Assembly: GCA_003550325.1 (NCBI GenBank)
Contig: QKWP01000008.1
Coordinates: 307,490-371,489, forward strand
Direction of reading: 5' to 3'
Length of the DNA: 64,000 nt
Origin: Gigaspora rosea
Lineage: Eukaryota > Glomeromycota > Glomeromycetes > Diversisporales > Gigasporaceae
Part shown: positions 1 through 11,668 of the stretch, in pieces
Layout: each line of letters starts with the position of its first letter
How positions within the stretch are numbered: the first letter of the stretch is position 1
Translations under genes and position numbers: made by a program
The notes under the pieces: model-generated
Databases searched by the model: none
What the model was told of the DNA's origin: nothing
The model's input: the letters and a program-made list of their open reading frames with translations, nothing else

Positions 1-98
1 TGATCTATTGATCGACAATACTCATGGCTGTTTGAAATCTGTATACAGTATATGGATAACTATTGAAAACCACACAAATTATTGAATTTAAGTTATGC

Positions 99-236
99 GA
101 CCTGATCGGTCTGGTATGGGGTGTAAAATACCTATTCTAAAAAACCATACCATACTGATCAGCTATAATTTCTAACCCTAACCGATTTTAAAATGTGATT
201 TTACACTCACATACCATAACTGATAATGATCTGGTC
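99..236. repeat. Imperfect inverted repeat
   Basis: The left arm (from 99, GACCTGATC then GGTATGGGGTGTAAAAT) is loosely matched in reverse complement by the right arm ending at 236 (ATTTTACACTCACATACC then GATCTGGTC). A decayed miniature inverted-repeat element is the simplest reading. I see no clear target duplication. Confidence 0.35.
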
Positions 237-445
237 ATCCATACTACAGTATATTGATATTCGTATTATTTCATAAATCTGTATTGTACAATCGTATGAA
301 TGTTGTTGATAACTATTAAAACTATGCGGATCATTTATGCAAATTTGTCGATCAACTATCCAAACTACGCAAACTATAGCCAATCCGTAATGAAAATTTT
401 TACTTTGTACATCGAACATTAATTACCCTTAATCACTTTGAAAAT

Positions 446-609
446 AAATTAAATTATTTTTATATAGATATAAATAAAATTTACGCAAATTTTATATTTA
501 TAAAATAGTAAATAAAATCATATATAAAAATTAAATTATTTTTATATATATATAAATAAAATTTACGTAAATTTTATATTTATAAAATAGTAAATAAAAT
601 CATATATAA
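446..609. repeat. Direct tandem duplication, 82-bp period, 2 copies
   Basis: An AT-only block starting AAATTAAATTATTTTTATAT repeats after 82 bases with very few changes (for example ACGCAAAT against ACGTAAAT). There is no coding potential. Confidence 0.75.
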
Positions 610-1332
610 ATATTAATTATATAAGTCTACATAAAACTTAGATAACATTAATATAATTTTATAAATCTATATAAATTTTATAAAAAATGTACTTGCTGAT
701 GGACATATTTATGTAAGCATTTAGAGGTAGCATGGTCAACATTCTGTAACATTACAAACATTATTCATAAATTAAGCGCACATGTAATGCGTATGTTTCT
801 CCTTATGAGCTTGCATACAGATTGAGAGGACGTAGAATCGAATAGCCAACGACAACCGTATATGATAGCCATATTGTATCTATGATTTTCAAAATTTTCA
901 TTAGCAAATGTCTTCTACTTTGATGAACCATGCAACTGTATTTGTCAATATTTTTAAAGATCATTTATTTTGATGAATCGTGATATGAGAATAATAGCAA
1001 ATACACATGTAGAGAACCTCTAACAAAATCATACTATTGCTAAATAAAGTAAATCAAAAATATAATAAGTTCTTGGCAAAATTAAATTATCAGCATGTAT
1101 AATTTCATTTTCTCCTTAATGACAATAATAAATTTAATCATGCTTTTGTAATTTATTATTATAATTGCCAATGTCGAAAGTCTATGCAAAGGAAATATCT
1201 ACTACTAATCAAAATAATTTCAAATACCTAAGGTTTATTTAAACTATAAACTCGAACTTTAATGATCATAAGTCATGTTTATTGTACGTTGTACCAACCC
1301 AAATTTTAAGGAGGCCAAAAATTAAAGATATA
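610..1332. other. AT-rich intergenic stretch, nothing recognised
   Basis: No open frame of useful length, tRNA-like box or strong repeat is visible here. Confidence 0.5.
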
Positions 1333-1506
1333 CAGTCAGACCTCTCTAAGTGCACCCTCTCTAATTACACATCCTCTCTAAATGCACGCTCAATTGCTGG
1401 CCCAAATATATGCCTGACCTCTATAAATGCACTTTTTCTTATTATTCCCTAAATGCGCATTATGAAAGTGTGATCCCAAGGGCGTGCACTTAGAGAGGTC
1501 TGACTG
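1333..1506. mobile_element. Pogo-like miniature inverted-repeat element
   Basis: The ends are reverse complements: CAGTCAGACCTCTCTAAGTG at the left and its complement ending CTGACTG at 1506. The interior repeats the short phrase CTCTCTAAATGCAC. Pogo/Tigger-type elements of the Tc1-mariner superfamily often start CAGT and duplicate TA; here TA precedes the left end but AT follows the right end, so the duplication is not intact. A related copy lies at 63310-63490. It has no coding capacity. Confidence 0.6.
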
Positions 1507-2757
1507 ATTAAACTTATTCATAATACTACTCATTGATTTGATTGTTCACGTTAATTTAATGGCGCCTATAAAGGTTTTAGTTAAATTATTTAACGTAAGC
1601 TGTTCAAATTCATAATAGTTTATTATTAGATAAACGTTCGTTAGTCAAAACAATCCTATTCATGATAATTAATATCATTTTATTCGAGTTAATTTAGTAT
1701 GAAAAAATTTTTTAATAAATAATTCAAAATGAGTGTTGGTCTAAAAAAATTTTATTTTAAGAATTCGGGAATTGTTAATTGTCACAGTTTAAAACATCGT
1801 AATTTGATAAATCGCAACAGAATTAAGTTACAACCTTGACTTGACAAACTAGCAACCAGATAGTTGAAAATATGCATTGTAGTAGACCTGAAATCCCAGA
1901 ATATTGTGAGATTTTTCTATCGTGTTGGTAGAGACTCAGAAGTACAGAGTAACTCAATGATCGTAAGACGAAACAATTAGTTCTAGTCGAAGTTTAGATA
2001 ACAATGTGCAGAAAAGTAATGATTTACAGCAAAGACATAACTGCAATTATTTGTATTTGTTTCAAGTTATTTACAGTTCCATGATATAAGAATCTTTTGA
2101 TACAAGAAAGACTAATTAATTAAATTTCGATATAAGAATGTTAATGCAAAACAGTTCTACATAAAATTCACACAATATGAGTTACTAATCAGCTCTTGAT
2201 ATAAAAAAAGTTTTTAAAGTTTTTTATTATTGGTCCTACCACCTTTTTTATGTCGAGATTTACTTGTACTCGCAGCATTTGATACAAAATTTTTACTAAT
2301 ATATAGAAGGTTTGCAATTTGTAATGCTGAATAATTATTATAATATAGATAAACTATATGCCATTTAAAGTAATTACCGTGTGTAAAAATCTTGTCAAGA
2401 AATTAGAAATATGGTAGTATTAAAATAAATGTTCAATATATTTATCGTGGTGGCTAAAGCTAATATAGTAAAACTAACTCTAAATCCTAACCTAACTCTA
2501 AAAAAAAGGTTGACAAAAAAGCCTTGAAAATTAATATTAAAAAATTTCAAGATCTCAGCTTCAGCTGTCATATTTATTTCTGATTTTTAAAATCACTAAA
2601 AATCTGTAAAATCACCGATTCCCACACAACTTCGAGATTGGCAGTAGGCCATACCTTTTTGCAAAGGCAATAAGATTTTTTAATAATTATGCACGGAAAT
2701 TATGTAATCATTAATTTTGAATCTTAAAATTGTGCATGTCAATGCATGGAAATTATA
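1507..2757. other. AT-rich intergenic stretch, nothing recognised
   Basis: All reading frames are short and of low complexity. No tRNA boxes or convincing repeats were found. Confidence 0.45.
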
Positions 2758-3118
2758 TAATCGTTAATTATACATAGCAACCGCATAAAACTTCCTCCGA
2801 CACGTGATGATATGCGCTAAAATTCTATTGACCAAAAATAAATCACAGATCGTCATTGAATAAAAAGTTGACTTTCGATATTTAAGATAAGGGTGAGCGT
2901 TCAGACGAAGTTAACAAGGGCCTTACATATAGCAAAGTTGCAAGGAGTTTTTGTTAAGACACAGAAGGTGGTTTTGTAAGCCAAATTTTACGTTATGGAC
3001 GATTTTTGAAAAAGCCAGCTATTTTGTCGTTTTCACGCTACACCTGATCCTGTGCTGTGATTGGTTTGAAATCACGTGTCGGGATAATTTTTATGCGGTT
3101 TCTAATGTTAACGATTAT
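2758..3118. mobile_element. MITE-like element with roughly 50-bp inverted arms
   Basis: The left arm ATAATCGTTAA...CAACCGCATAAAA...CCGACACGTGAT is repeated in reverse complement at 3069-3118 (ATCACGTGTCGG...TTTTTATGCGGTTT...TTAACGATTAT). The 87-codon frame at 2951-3214 lies largely inside it and has no recognisable domain, so it is not called as a gene. Confidence 0.55.
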
Positions 3119-3440
3119 GCGCGGATCAACTCAACTTTTAATTTTTTAGATGATCAGTTTTCGTTATATAATTCCACATTTATGCATGTGCTTCCGTGTA
3201 CTGATTTCTCATAGGGTATATAAAGTAATTATACTGCATAAATGAGAAATAATACTCCCTGTACGTTTTCTCGAATTCACCATACGCTCTATTTTTTTTG
3301 AAATAAAGGATGAATTTTCAGGCTTAATTACGGATTCACGCCTTGCATACTGACCTAACCATTGTTACTATTGCATAGGGAGCGCAATTACAATATAATT
3401 CTAATTCGTCTTCGGATGGCATATCTACAAGATATTACAG

Positions 3441-3711
3441 GTACAAATGGACAGTCAAATTTGTACAAGTGGACAGTCAAATTCGTGCATGTTACACGAA
3501 TTTTTAATATTTTTATGAAATTGTGATAACTCATAACCTTGTAATTAAATCACATAGTTTTAATATTATTAGACCAGTCACCAAAATTGTAGTTTTGGTT
3601 ATGAATTATCATAATTTAATCAAATATTAATTTGTGTAACATGTACGAATTTGACTGTTTATTCATACAAGTTGACTGTCCACATGTACAAATTTGACTG
3701 TCCATTTGTAC
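3441..3711. mobile_element. Foldback/MITE element with a 20-bp perfect terminal inverted repeat
   Basis: The first 20 bases GTACAAATGGACAGTCAAAT return as an exact reverse complement at 3692-3711. The phrase GGACAGTCAAATTTGTACAAG also repeats inside each arm, so the arms are themselves tandemly built and the roughly 270 bases can fold almost end to end. No target duplication could be defined. Confidence 0.7.
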
Positions 3712-5284
3712 AAACTTGCTATACAAAACCTTATAACTCAAAGATCATTTAAATACCCAATCATTCTTAAGCTATATTGCATAGTTATTATTAATAAATA
3801 ATGTAAATGTATGTAATAATATCGAATGTAAATAAAATAATGAATATATTGTTACGAGACTTTTATTATAACAATGACAAATTTAAACAAGAAATGTTAT
3901 CAATTTATTCGTACGGAAAGGATAATCGAATATTATAATTATCTGATTGCCGTCATGCTTTACAAATCGACATTGGGTAATTGAATTATAATTTGAGTTT
4001 ATTGTTCTTACCTCATAACATAAAAATGATAAATCTGTTTCTACACAGCAAATGTGACAGATTAAAATAAATATGCACAGTATAAAAAAATTGACAAGCA
4101 ACTGAAAAATAATTTTTTTGGGCCGCATTTTTTTAGTGTTAGGAATTAAGATTAGAGGTTAGTTTTAGAGTAGAGTTTATATTAAACAAGTATAAGTGGG
4201 TTTTAGAGAGTTAAATAGAAACTCAATTTTATTTTAATCGGAATTCATTATGATCTGCTACAGTAAATTTTTAATTCTCGATTTGAACGATAAGCAAATT
4301 ATATCTCTAATTTAAACTAAGTAATTTGAGAACTCAAGGCCTTGCTTAATTAATAATACATTTCTATACGTTGTGAACGTCAGAATTACGTTCGCTTCCT
4401 TCCATCTATAATTTGTTATTTGTGCATTTTCATTATTTTGTAAATAGAAGGGGTATTATCGAGTATATAGATGAGAAAAATACGAAGAAACATATAGAAA
4501 AATACAGTAGTTGATTTTTAGTGTGCAATTGAAAGTATATAACGACCAAAACTTACCATCAATAAAGAAGCCATATAGGGTGGAACCAGAATCCAACTCG
4601 AGTCCAAAATCCTTTCACTTCACTAATCCCAAAGTACAACTTGTATATGGAATTAGTAGCCGAATCCCGTGACCAAAATTATGACATTGTGACATAATCT
4701 GAGATCTAATCTAAATTTCGAATTGTTCAAACAAGTTTTTCCACGCCTCTTTCGACCCCTACCAAAATTAGGGTTTAGATAAGATAGTAATTAGTGTAGT
4801 GTTTCAGTTTTAATGTTGGTTGATATCGTGTGGCACATATTTTCTGATTTCGGCAGAGTTTCCACTTTTACAATGTACGCACATTATGGTCTTGTTTTTA
4901 CCATTTGTAATCCACATGTCTAATAATTGGTTTCTCGGATATTCAATAAACCGATTTAGGAAGTACGTACACATGTACAGTACATGCATACATACATAAA
5001 CGTAGCAAATCGTTAATTATTATTGCTCAATCATATGACTTTATTTACAGTACGAGGAAAAACATGGGATTCTGTTCGCTACTATTTTACCAGCTCTATA
5101 ATACATAGTAGGATAACTAGATCCTAAATATTTTCAACCAAATTAACTATATGCTTTTATGCAAATTACACTAAGAAACAAACTATTCCATCCTAAAAAT
5201 GCCAAGAAAAGATCTCATAGCCGCAAAGAGAATCGGTTAAATTAATTGCATTATGTATAGCGTGAATGCCATTACTTACCTATA
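3712..5284. other. Intergenic stretch, nothing recognised
   Basis: An 81-codon minus-strand frame near 3883-4128 is AT-rich and carries no family signature. I see no gene or strong repeat here. Confidence 0.45.
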
Positions 5285-5820
5285 GGTCCTTGCACTGCTA
5301 TTGCAGCCGCAGAGTCTAATCCAAATATGAGGTCCTTGCACTACTACTGTAGGTGTGGAGCCTGATCCAAACATGAGGTCCTTGCACTGCTATCGCAGCC
5401 ACGGAGCCTAATAAAAACTAGAGGTCCTTGTACTGCTATTCCAGTTGTGAAGTCTGATCATAACATGAGGCCTTTGCACTGATATTGCACTGCGGTGCCT
5501 AATCAAAACATAAGGTCCTTGCACTACTACTGTAGCCGCAGAGCCTATTTACAATATGAGGTCCTCGCGCTGCTATTGCAGCTGCAGAGCCTTATCAAAA
5601 CATGAGGTCCTTGCACTACTACTGTAGCCGTGGAGCCTGATTATAACATAAGGTCCTTGCACTGCTATCGCAGCTGTGATGCCTAATAAAAACAAGATAT
5701 CCTTGTACTGCTATTGCAGCCGTGAGACTGATCATAACATGAGGTCCTTGCACTGCTATCACAGCCGCGGAGACTAATCAAAACATGAGTCCTTGCCTAA
5801 TTACCATATGAGGTCCTTGT
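5285..5820. repeat. 46-bp minisatellite, about 12 copies
   Basis: The unit begins GGTCCTTGCACTGCTATTGC and recurs near 5286, 5331, 5377, 5423, 5469, 5514, 5560, 5606, 5651, 5697, 5743 and 5788. Two variant cores, CTATTGCAGC and CTACTGTAGC, are interspersed. The array is interrupted after GTCCTTGT by the transposon at 5821-11299, and a further unit-like stretch (TCTTTGTATTGCTATCACAG) occurs at 11468-11490. It is a non-coding tandem repeat. Confidence 0.85.
5813..5820. repeat. Target-site duplication (left copy)
   Basis: GTCCTTGT lies directly before the transposon and is repeated exactly at 11300-11307 directly after it. The target is the minisatellite unit itself. Confidence 0.85.
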
Positions 5821-8800
5821 TAGGGTGTCCAGGATTATGCGAAAGCATAATAATATGCGCATAGTTTATCAAATTTCAAATTTTCGCATCGCATATGCTT
5901 CGCATAATTCGACAAAAAAAGCACTCAGATCACGTGGCTGAAATATGATTGGTTGTTGGGAGATGTTGGCGGTGCGGTGTACCCCTTGCCAGTTTGAAGC
6001 GCCAGTTGGTAGTTAGGTTAATGTACAAGGGTAGTTGATAGCCTGCAGTAATTTGGGTGGCGGAAATTAAATTCCGAAAAAGTTCCGATGTAGAAAATGA
6101 ATGAACCTAAATTACGAGCATGGTTGGGTAAAGTTTCAACAAGTGTCCGAAAAATTCTGAAGAATAGAACTAATTACATATAGTGTACAAACAATAATAA
6201 AAAATCGCATAATCAAAGGATTTTCCGCAACTCTATCTGCCGATCACTAGTACCAACAATTACGCTAACACTTCAGAAGTAAAGCCCAAAAGAAGCAGTA
6301 GAAAACCGAAGAAAACATGCAACCTGGCAGCTGTTATTTAGAGATACAGTTAACTGAGCATCTGCTAACAGCTTTAGAGTTTGTCACTCACCACTGGCAC
6401 TTGTCATTTAGAGGTAAAGTTCATAGACTAAGACTCGAGAAGTATTTGGCGGCCCTCTGAGGGACTTTGGACTATATGGGAAGAACCACCGTCTTTACTA
6501 TGGCTACTAGTGAAATTTTGGTGTCGTTGGTTCGTAAAGAATTTTCAAAAAGTGGACTTTTTGGCGTACCCCCTCCAAAAGATTGGCAGTATTTACTGCG
6601 TCCAAAAAAGGAAAGGCACCTACCATATTGGATTAATCGTCTCGAGTGGCTTGGAAACAAGTAATGGATTAGCATGGTGGACAAGTCTAAATTTGGGTGA
6701 TCAACATTGTGGCTTAGCCAATTTAATAAAAAAATTTTTTTTGACTTTTTATACAAGTCAAAGTACTTTTTATTCTTGCGGTTTCTCGAAACCTACCAAA
6801 TAAACCTACCCTAAAAAAAACGAGTAAAAAGTCTTCGAATAACCTATATACTTTTAAAATTAATTCCAAATAATCCCAATATTTAAAAAGTTTAACTAAT
6901 AGTAAGTTTTATAGGAAATGAACTGCAATTCGGTTCACGATTCGGCCAAGAAGTGCGTAGTGAAGATCTGCAAGGGAGCTCCAGCCTTAAAATGGAAGAA
7001 AATAACCGAAAACGTGTTAAATAAGGCAGAAGCTAACAGAACTTTGGCTTCGTATTACAAAGATCATAAGGATGAGTATATGTGCTTGAACTGTTATAAT
7101 GCTATCGTTGTAAATGGGGCAAGTACTTATGTTGAACATGCAGCAGAATGGGTGATAGGATTAAAAAGGCGTAGAAATGATAATATTTCTATGGTTGAGA
7201 GTATTTCGTTACTAACCAATATTATTTTTGAAAGAGAAGTTATAGGCAACGAACCACCTATTGTAACGTTTTCTCAACTTAAAGTAATTGCTGTAGACAA
7301 GAACAATCAATTAGGTTTCTTTTTTAATGAAATTGAGGCAATGGTTTGTTTAGAAAGAAAAAACGAGGCTGAACGAAGGGCTCTTAAACGGTCTTTGGCA
7401 TATCAGTGTTATTAATGTGCTGGAATCAGTGTATGGCCATACCACTTTGAAATTTGAAGGACGAATTAACGGCAAGTGATAATAATCTTTCGTGGGTAGA
7501 TAGCATTAATGTTTTGACGAAGCTCTTATATGATCGAGAGAAAAATGAGAAGGAACCAATTATCTACAGCTTTAAGCAGCTGCGAAGAGAGATGGTGGCT
7601 AAAGATTTTAGGCTAAGTGGTTTCTTTGATTCAATTTATAATGCGTTACTTCCTGAAAATAGAAGTGATAAATATTTGAATAAATTAGATAAAAAATTAG
7701 CTGTAGAATGTTATATTATTTGTGGAAATCAAAATTCTAATCTAATAGCTTTTAAGAAAGACATTTCTCTTTTTGTAGATTTGATGAGAGTTTTCGCGGA
7801 AGCTATAGATGCCTTATCGTATACTGGTAAAACGATTTCACGAAGGCATCTGAACAGGGAAAAGACAGCCATTGCTGATGATTATCCGTACAGAGTTGCT
7901 TCATATCTAGAAGCTAAAAAAGATAATGCGTTAGTTCTTAATGTCGATGATTATCATAATATTCATACCAAACGAATACCGAACACATGTTCAACATCAA
8001 GTGCAGCGCATATGACAACCTTGTTGCTAAATGGTGTTGATTCAATGGCTATTCCTCAAGTCACAACAGGCGGTATATCAATTCACAATCCAAATTTAGT
8101 TGACTCTAACCTAATTTGCAATTTTTTAGATAGCATTTATATGAACCGAATGGCCAAAACGTTTTATGACCAGTTTTACTACGAAGTATCTTTGGACAAG
8201 AAGCTTGAAAATATGACTCTTCACAAATATGACTCTCGTATACAAGAACGTTGGGAAGAGCGTAAAATGAAATATGCAATTCTTTTAGATTTTTTGAATC
8301 AGGCCTTAAAGAAATTGATTCATATATTTATGCTTTGCAACAAGTTCATAAAACTCCTTTATTAACTAATTATTTAACTAATAATATTATTCCACTTGTA
8401 GCTGATTGGCCTGGGCAGGTGTTTACATGGCAAGCTATTACTCTTCGTCTACAAAACTGTGAAAATATACCAGACTGCATATTATCTTTCATTCCAATTA
8501 TTGGAGTCCTTCATATTCAGCTGAATTTACTCGAATCTATATTAAAGATCTATTGGGATTTTTTCGATATGGAGTACCAATACGTGTTTAGTACAAGTAA
8601 AGCGCTTAGCATAACACCAAGCCTGTATCGAATATTTGTACTTTTGGAACTAGTAAGAAGTGCTTGGAAAGAAATCAGACCGATAGTAACAGGTAAATTT
8701 GGTAAATATTGTAAGAATATTGAATTTTTGTTTCTATTTGAATTATTAGACAATACAGTGCCAGTCGGATTAGATATATATTTACTTTATTTCGATCCGG

Positions 8801-11299
8801 AGATTGGAAATCGTATATCGAAGGCGTATTTCAGGCATGGTGTATTTTTTTGCAGTTTGAAAGGCGTAATTATAATAAAGCGCCCTTAGTATTTCTTTCA
8901 GATATATTTTATTGGAATCAAAAGAATCATCCAATATTAAATGTACTAAAAGATCATTTAGTTAAGTTTACAGATTATCCTGTAGAGAATATGCATAGCA
9001 TAATACGATGGCAAAGCTCCTCTATCGATACATCGCAACAACTTTCCAAGATCGCCAAGGTCGTTAATGCCAAAAGAGATATTAACGTATTTGAAGACAC
9101 ATTTGTCATTCAGAAAAAGTTGACATATGCAGATAAAGATAATATGAGTTTATTAACAAAGAAGGCACAAGTATTTCTTCTTGAAACCTTTGGTAAAATT
9201 TACCAAAGGTTAGGCCAAAGTTCCATCATTAAAGGCCTAGAAAAGAAAATTACCTACAAACTGGCATCTCTGGATATTATCGTAGAAAAAAACAAATGCC
9301 GTTAGGGTTCAGCAGCGAGCATTTACCATCATCTGACAAATGTGATCAATGTCATGGATTATTATGTGATGGGACAGGTAAAAGCTCTGTGGTTATTGCA
9401 TGTGGTCATGGATACCATGAGAGCTGTTTCACTTTATTAAATGAAAAATGTTATCATTGTGAAAATTTTCTCAAATTGGGTATAAAAAATAATGTCTCTT
9501 CATTACTTTCACAATTAAGCAAATTAGATAAATCGAAATCAAAATCGAAATCGGAATCAAATCTTCAAGAAATAATTGAAGCCGACGAAGATAGTCTACA
9601 AAATCAAAGAATAGAAAATGAAGATGATATATTAGAAGTATTTTGAAAAGATAAGCAAGCATTACCAAAGGCAGAGCAAGCTTATTCTATAGCCCTTGAA
9701 AAATTTTTGAATGCTAATGTTACAATTATTTAATATTATTATTTCAATGTAATTTATTAATTTAATTAAATATTATTTAATAAAAAAAAATTTATTAAAA
9801 AAAATATTTTAATATGATACAATTCTGTGCGCAATTAATTTTTTATGAATAAGTAATAATAAAGAAATATACATAATGACAAATTGATGTAATCCTAATC
9901 TAAATTATATAACTACTACGTATTAAAAAGAATTTTTAATCAACCGTTCACTAATCTCTTCGACAAGTAATCCCTACATGGTGTGCATCTAATTCGAATG
10001 CCATCTAACCACCTTGTTAAAAACTTATCACCATTCTTTTGAAAATTATAATCTATTAAAAGAGGTCCATTCGATTACATCTTCACATTCTGTAGTTCTA
10101 ATTTGAAATTCTTTAACAGAATTATCGACACCCTATTTTTGTTCGTCCATCCTTGAATTATTTTCTGTTTGACACCAAGGTTTAGATATTTGATTGGTTG
10201 TATTTTGCACATTTTCCAGAACCAAAGTCACCGAATACTAACATATACGCAGTTGTTGTAGCGTTTTGAGTTAATCCATATACTTTGAGATTGCTATTCT
10301 TTAATTGTATATTTGTACACTTAAACATATAAATTAGAATAAAGCAACTGCAAAACTGCGAAATACAAAGAAAAAGAAACCAGCAATTTATCTGTTGGTA
10401 AAAGTAAGGCTTTGGCAGATCATCTATTTGATTAGTAAGTGAATTGAGATTGGCGTTGGATTGATAGCGATGATATATAACATAGTCGCAGTTGTATATT
10501 AGAGGGAAAATATAAGAAGTTGGGAAGTGAAGAATTAATAATAGGGGTTTCAAAGTTAAAAATAAGAATTATAAATCGGAAAAATAAAATAGGATTCTCG
10601 AATTTTAATTTTGAAACCCCTAATACTGTAATAAGAAAATATAAGAAGTTGGAAACGAAGAATTAACAATACTATAATAAAGAAATGTAACTTAAAATCC
10701 TTGCATTCTTATTGGTCGGTTTGGCTCTGAGTCAGATCTGAGTCATGATTTTCAGATTTGGAAGTCTTGTGTAACAAAGGTTGTCCACCATGCTTAACGG
10801 ATGACTAATGGAGAAACCACTGGACGAAGATTCTAGAAGCTCTAAACCAGGCAGTCCGGATCATATGACTGCCTTCCATTTAACATACTGTGGCCTGGGC
10901 CGTTAGTCGGGACAGGGTTATTGATGTTAACAATTTTTACTTTAAAAGTCTGATGGGGTTATTCGTATTCCTGTTCAGCTAACTTTAGGCCTTGGATAAA
11001 GATTGATGGTAGCGGAAGGCCATCATAAAGTCTGAACTTTTTTCTCTCATAGTGTAGTAATATTATTCTCTTTCGCATGTAATAATTAACACATAATATG
11101 AATAAAAAGTAAGGTCTCAGTTATAAAATGGTAAAAATAAAAAAAATCGCATAATCTGATCGCATAATTTTAAATTTATTTCGCATCCATCGCATAATCT
11201 GATCGCATAATTTTAAATTTATTTCGCATCCATCGCATAATCAATCTCAGTTCGCCCGCATAATTTACCTCATCGCATAGCATAATCCTGGACACCCTA
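5821..11299 (+). mobile_element. Complete 5.5-kb TIR DNA transposon encoding a RING-finger protein
   Basis: The termini are perfect 20-bp inverted repeats, TAGGGTGTCCAGGATTATGC at 5821 and its complement ending at 11299, flanked by an exact 8-bp duplication. Subterminal regions hold many copies of CGCATAAT, notably a duplicated block near 11145-11250. An 8-bp duplication and a TAGGG terminus are hAT-like, but the encoded protein (6918-9646) has no hAT dimerisation motif and ends in a RING-H2 finger, so the superfamily is left open. From memory, similar proteins are abundant in Rhizophagus genomes as uncharacterised families; this needs a search. The right part (9650-11100) holds only AT-rich sequence and a GC-richer stretch near 10700-11000 with no recognised gene. 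Confidence 0.88.
6918..9646 (+). pseudogene. Putative transposase with DDE-like core and C-terminal RING-H2 finger, frame-broken
   Basis: Five overlapping or adjoining frames (6918-7415, 7454-8365, 8335-8889, 8850-9305, 9296-9646) read as one protein on the plus strand. At the last three junctions continuity is regained if a single base is missing: near 8310, near 8791, and in the A-run near 9285. The N-terminal part has a CxxC pair (CLNCYN) and a module (VESISLLTNIIFERE...GFFF) that is repeated in the second frame (VDSINVLTKLLYDRE...GFFD). Candidate catalytic residues lie at the ends of hydrophobic stretches: D in LNVDDYHNIH (about 7946), D in LVADWPGQ (about 8404) and E in PVENMHS (8985). 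The C-terminus is a C-x2-C...C-x-H-x2-H-x2-C...C-x2-C RING-H2 finger (about 9335-9460) with an acidic, serine-rich tail. RING fingers usually act in ubiquitin ligases. Transposase function is inferred from position inside intact terminal repeats and this spacing. Confidence 0.7.
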
Positions 11300-11307
11300 G
11301 TCCTTGT
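11300..11307. repeat. Target-site duplication (right copy)
   Basis: An exact repeat of GTCCTTGT directly following the right terminus of the transposon. Confidence 0.85.
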
Positions 11308-11493
11308 TAATGATGCCTGATGCAACTCACGTGACTCGACGCAACTGCTCACGTGACCTTAAAAACATAATGGTTGAGCTGCGTCAAGCGTCAGTAACGC
11401 AACTTATGGTTTCGTCAGGTTGCGTCAAGGTTTCGTCATTCTTCATCAGCTGCGTCAAGCATCTATAGTCTTTGTATTGCTATCACAGCCACA

Positions 11494-11668
11494 GAGGCCA
11501 TTTGAAGTTGATTCTTCGGTTAACATCATTTTTCCAGGACTTTCGGGAGGGGGGGAGGGGGATAAAATGAAACGAACATATGAAACGAACATTGATTGGC
11601 TGTTCATTTTCGGGGGGAGACTTCAGCTGGGGGGTGATGTTAACCGAAAAATTAACTTCAAACGGCCT
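11494..11668. mobile_element. MITE of the GGCCGTTTGAAG family
   Basis: The left end AGGCCATTTGAAGTTGATTC...GGTTAACATCA is inverted at the right end (TGATGTTAACCG...AACTTCAAACGGCCT). The interior has G-runs and ATGAAACGAACATATGAAACG. Related ends occur near 12375, 12797, 13693-13942, 28168, 28811 and 33145-33385. The inverted counterpart of this copy is 33145-33385. It has no coding capacity. Confidence 0.75.

Noticed and set aside
2951-3214. 87-codon plus frame
   Set aside because: It lies across the arm of an inverted-repeat element and lacks protein features.
6467-6803. Overlapping 65-97 codon frames upstream of the transposon protein
   Set aside because: Two plus frames and one minus frame overlap each other and none shows a domain; probably leader sequence.
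10182-10553. 123-codon minus-strand frame inside the RING-finger transposon
   Set aside because: Hydrophobic, AT-driven composition with no family signature; sits among small inverted duplications.
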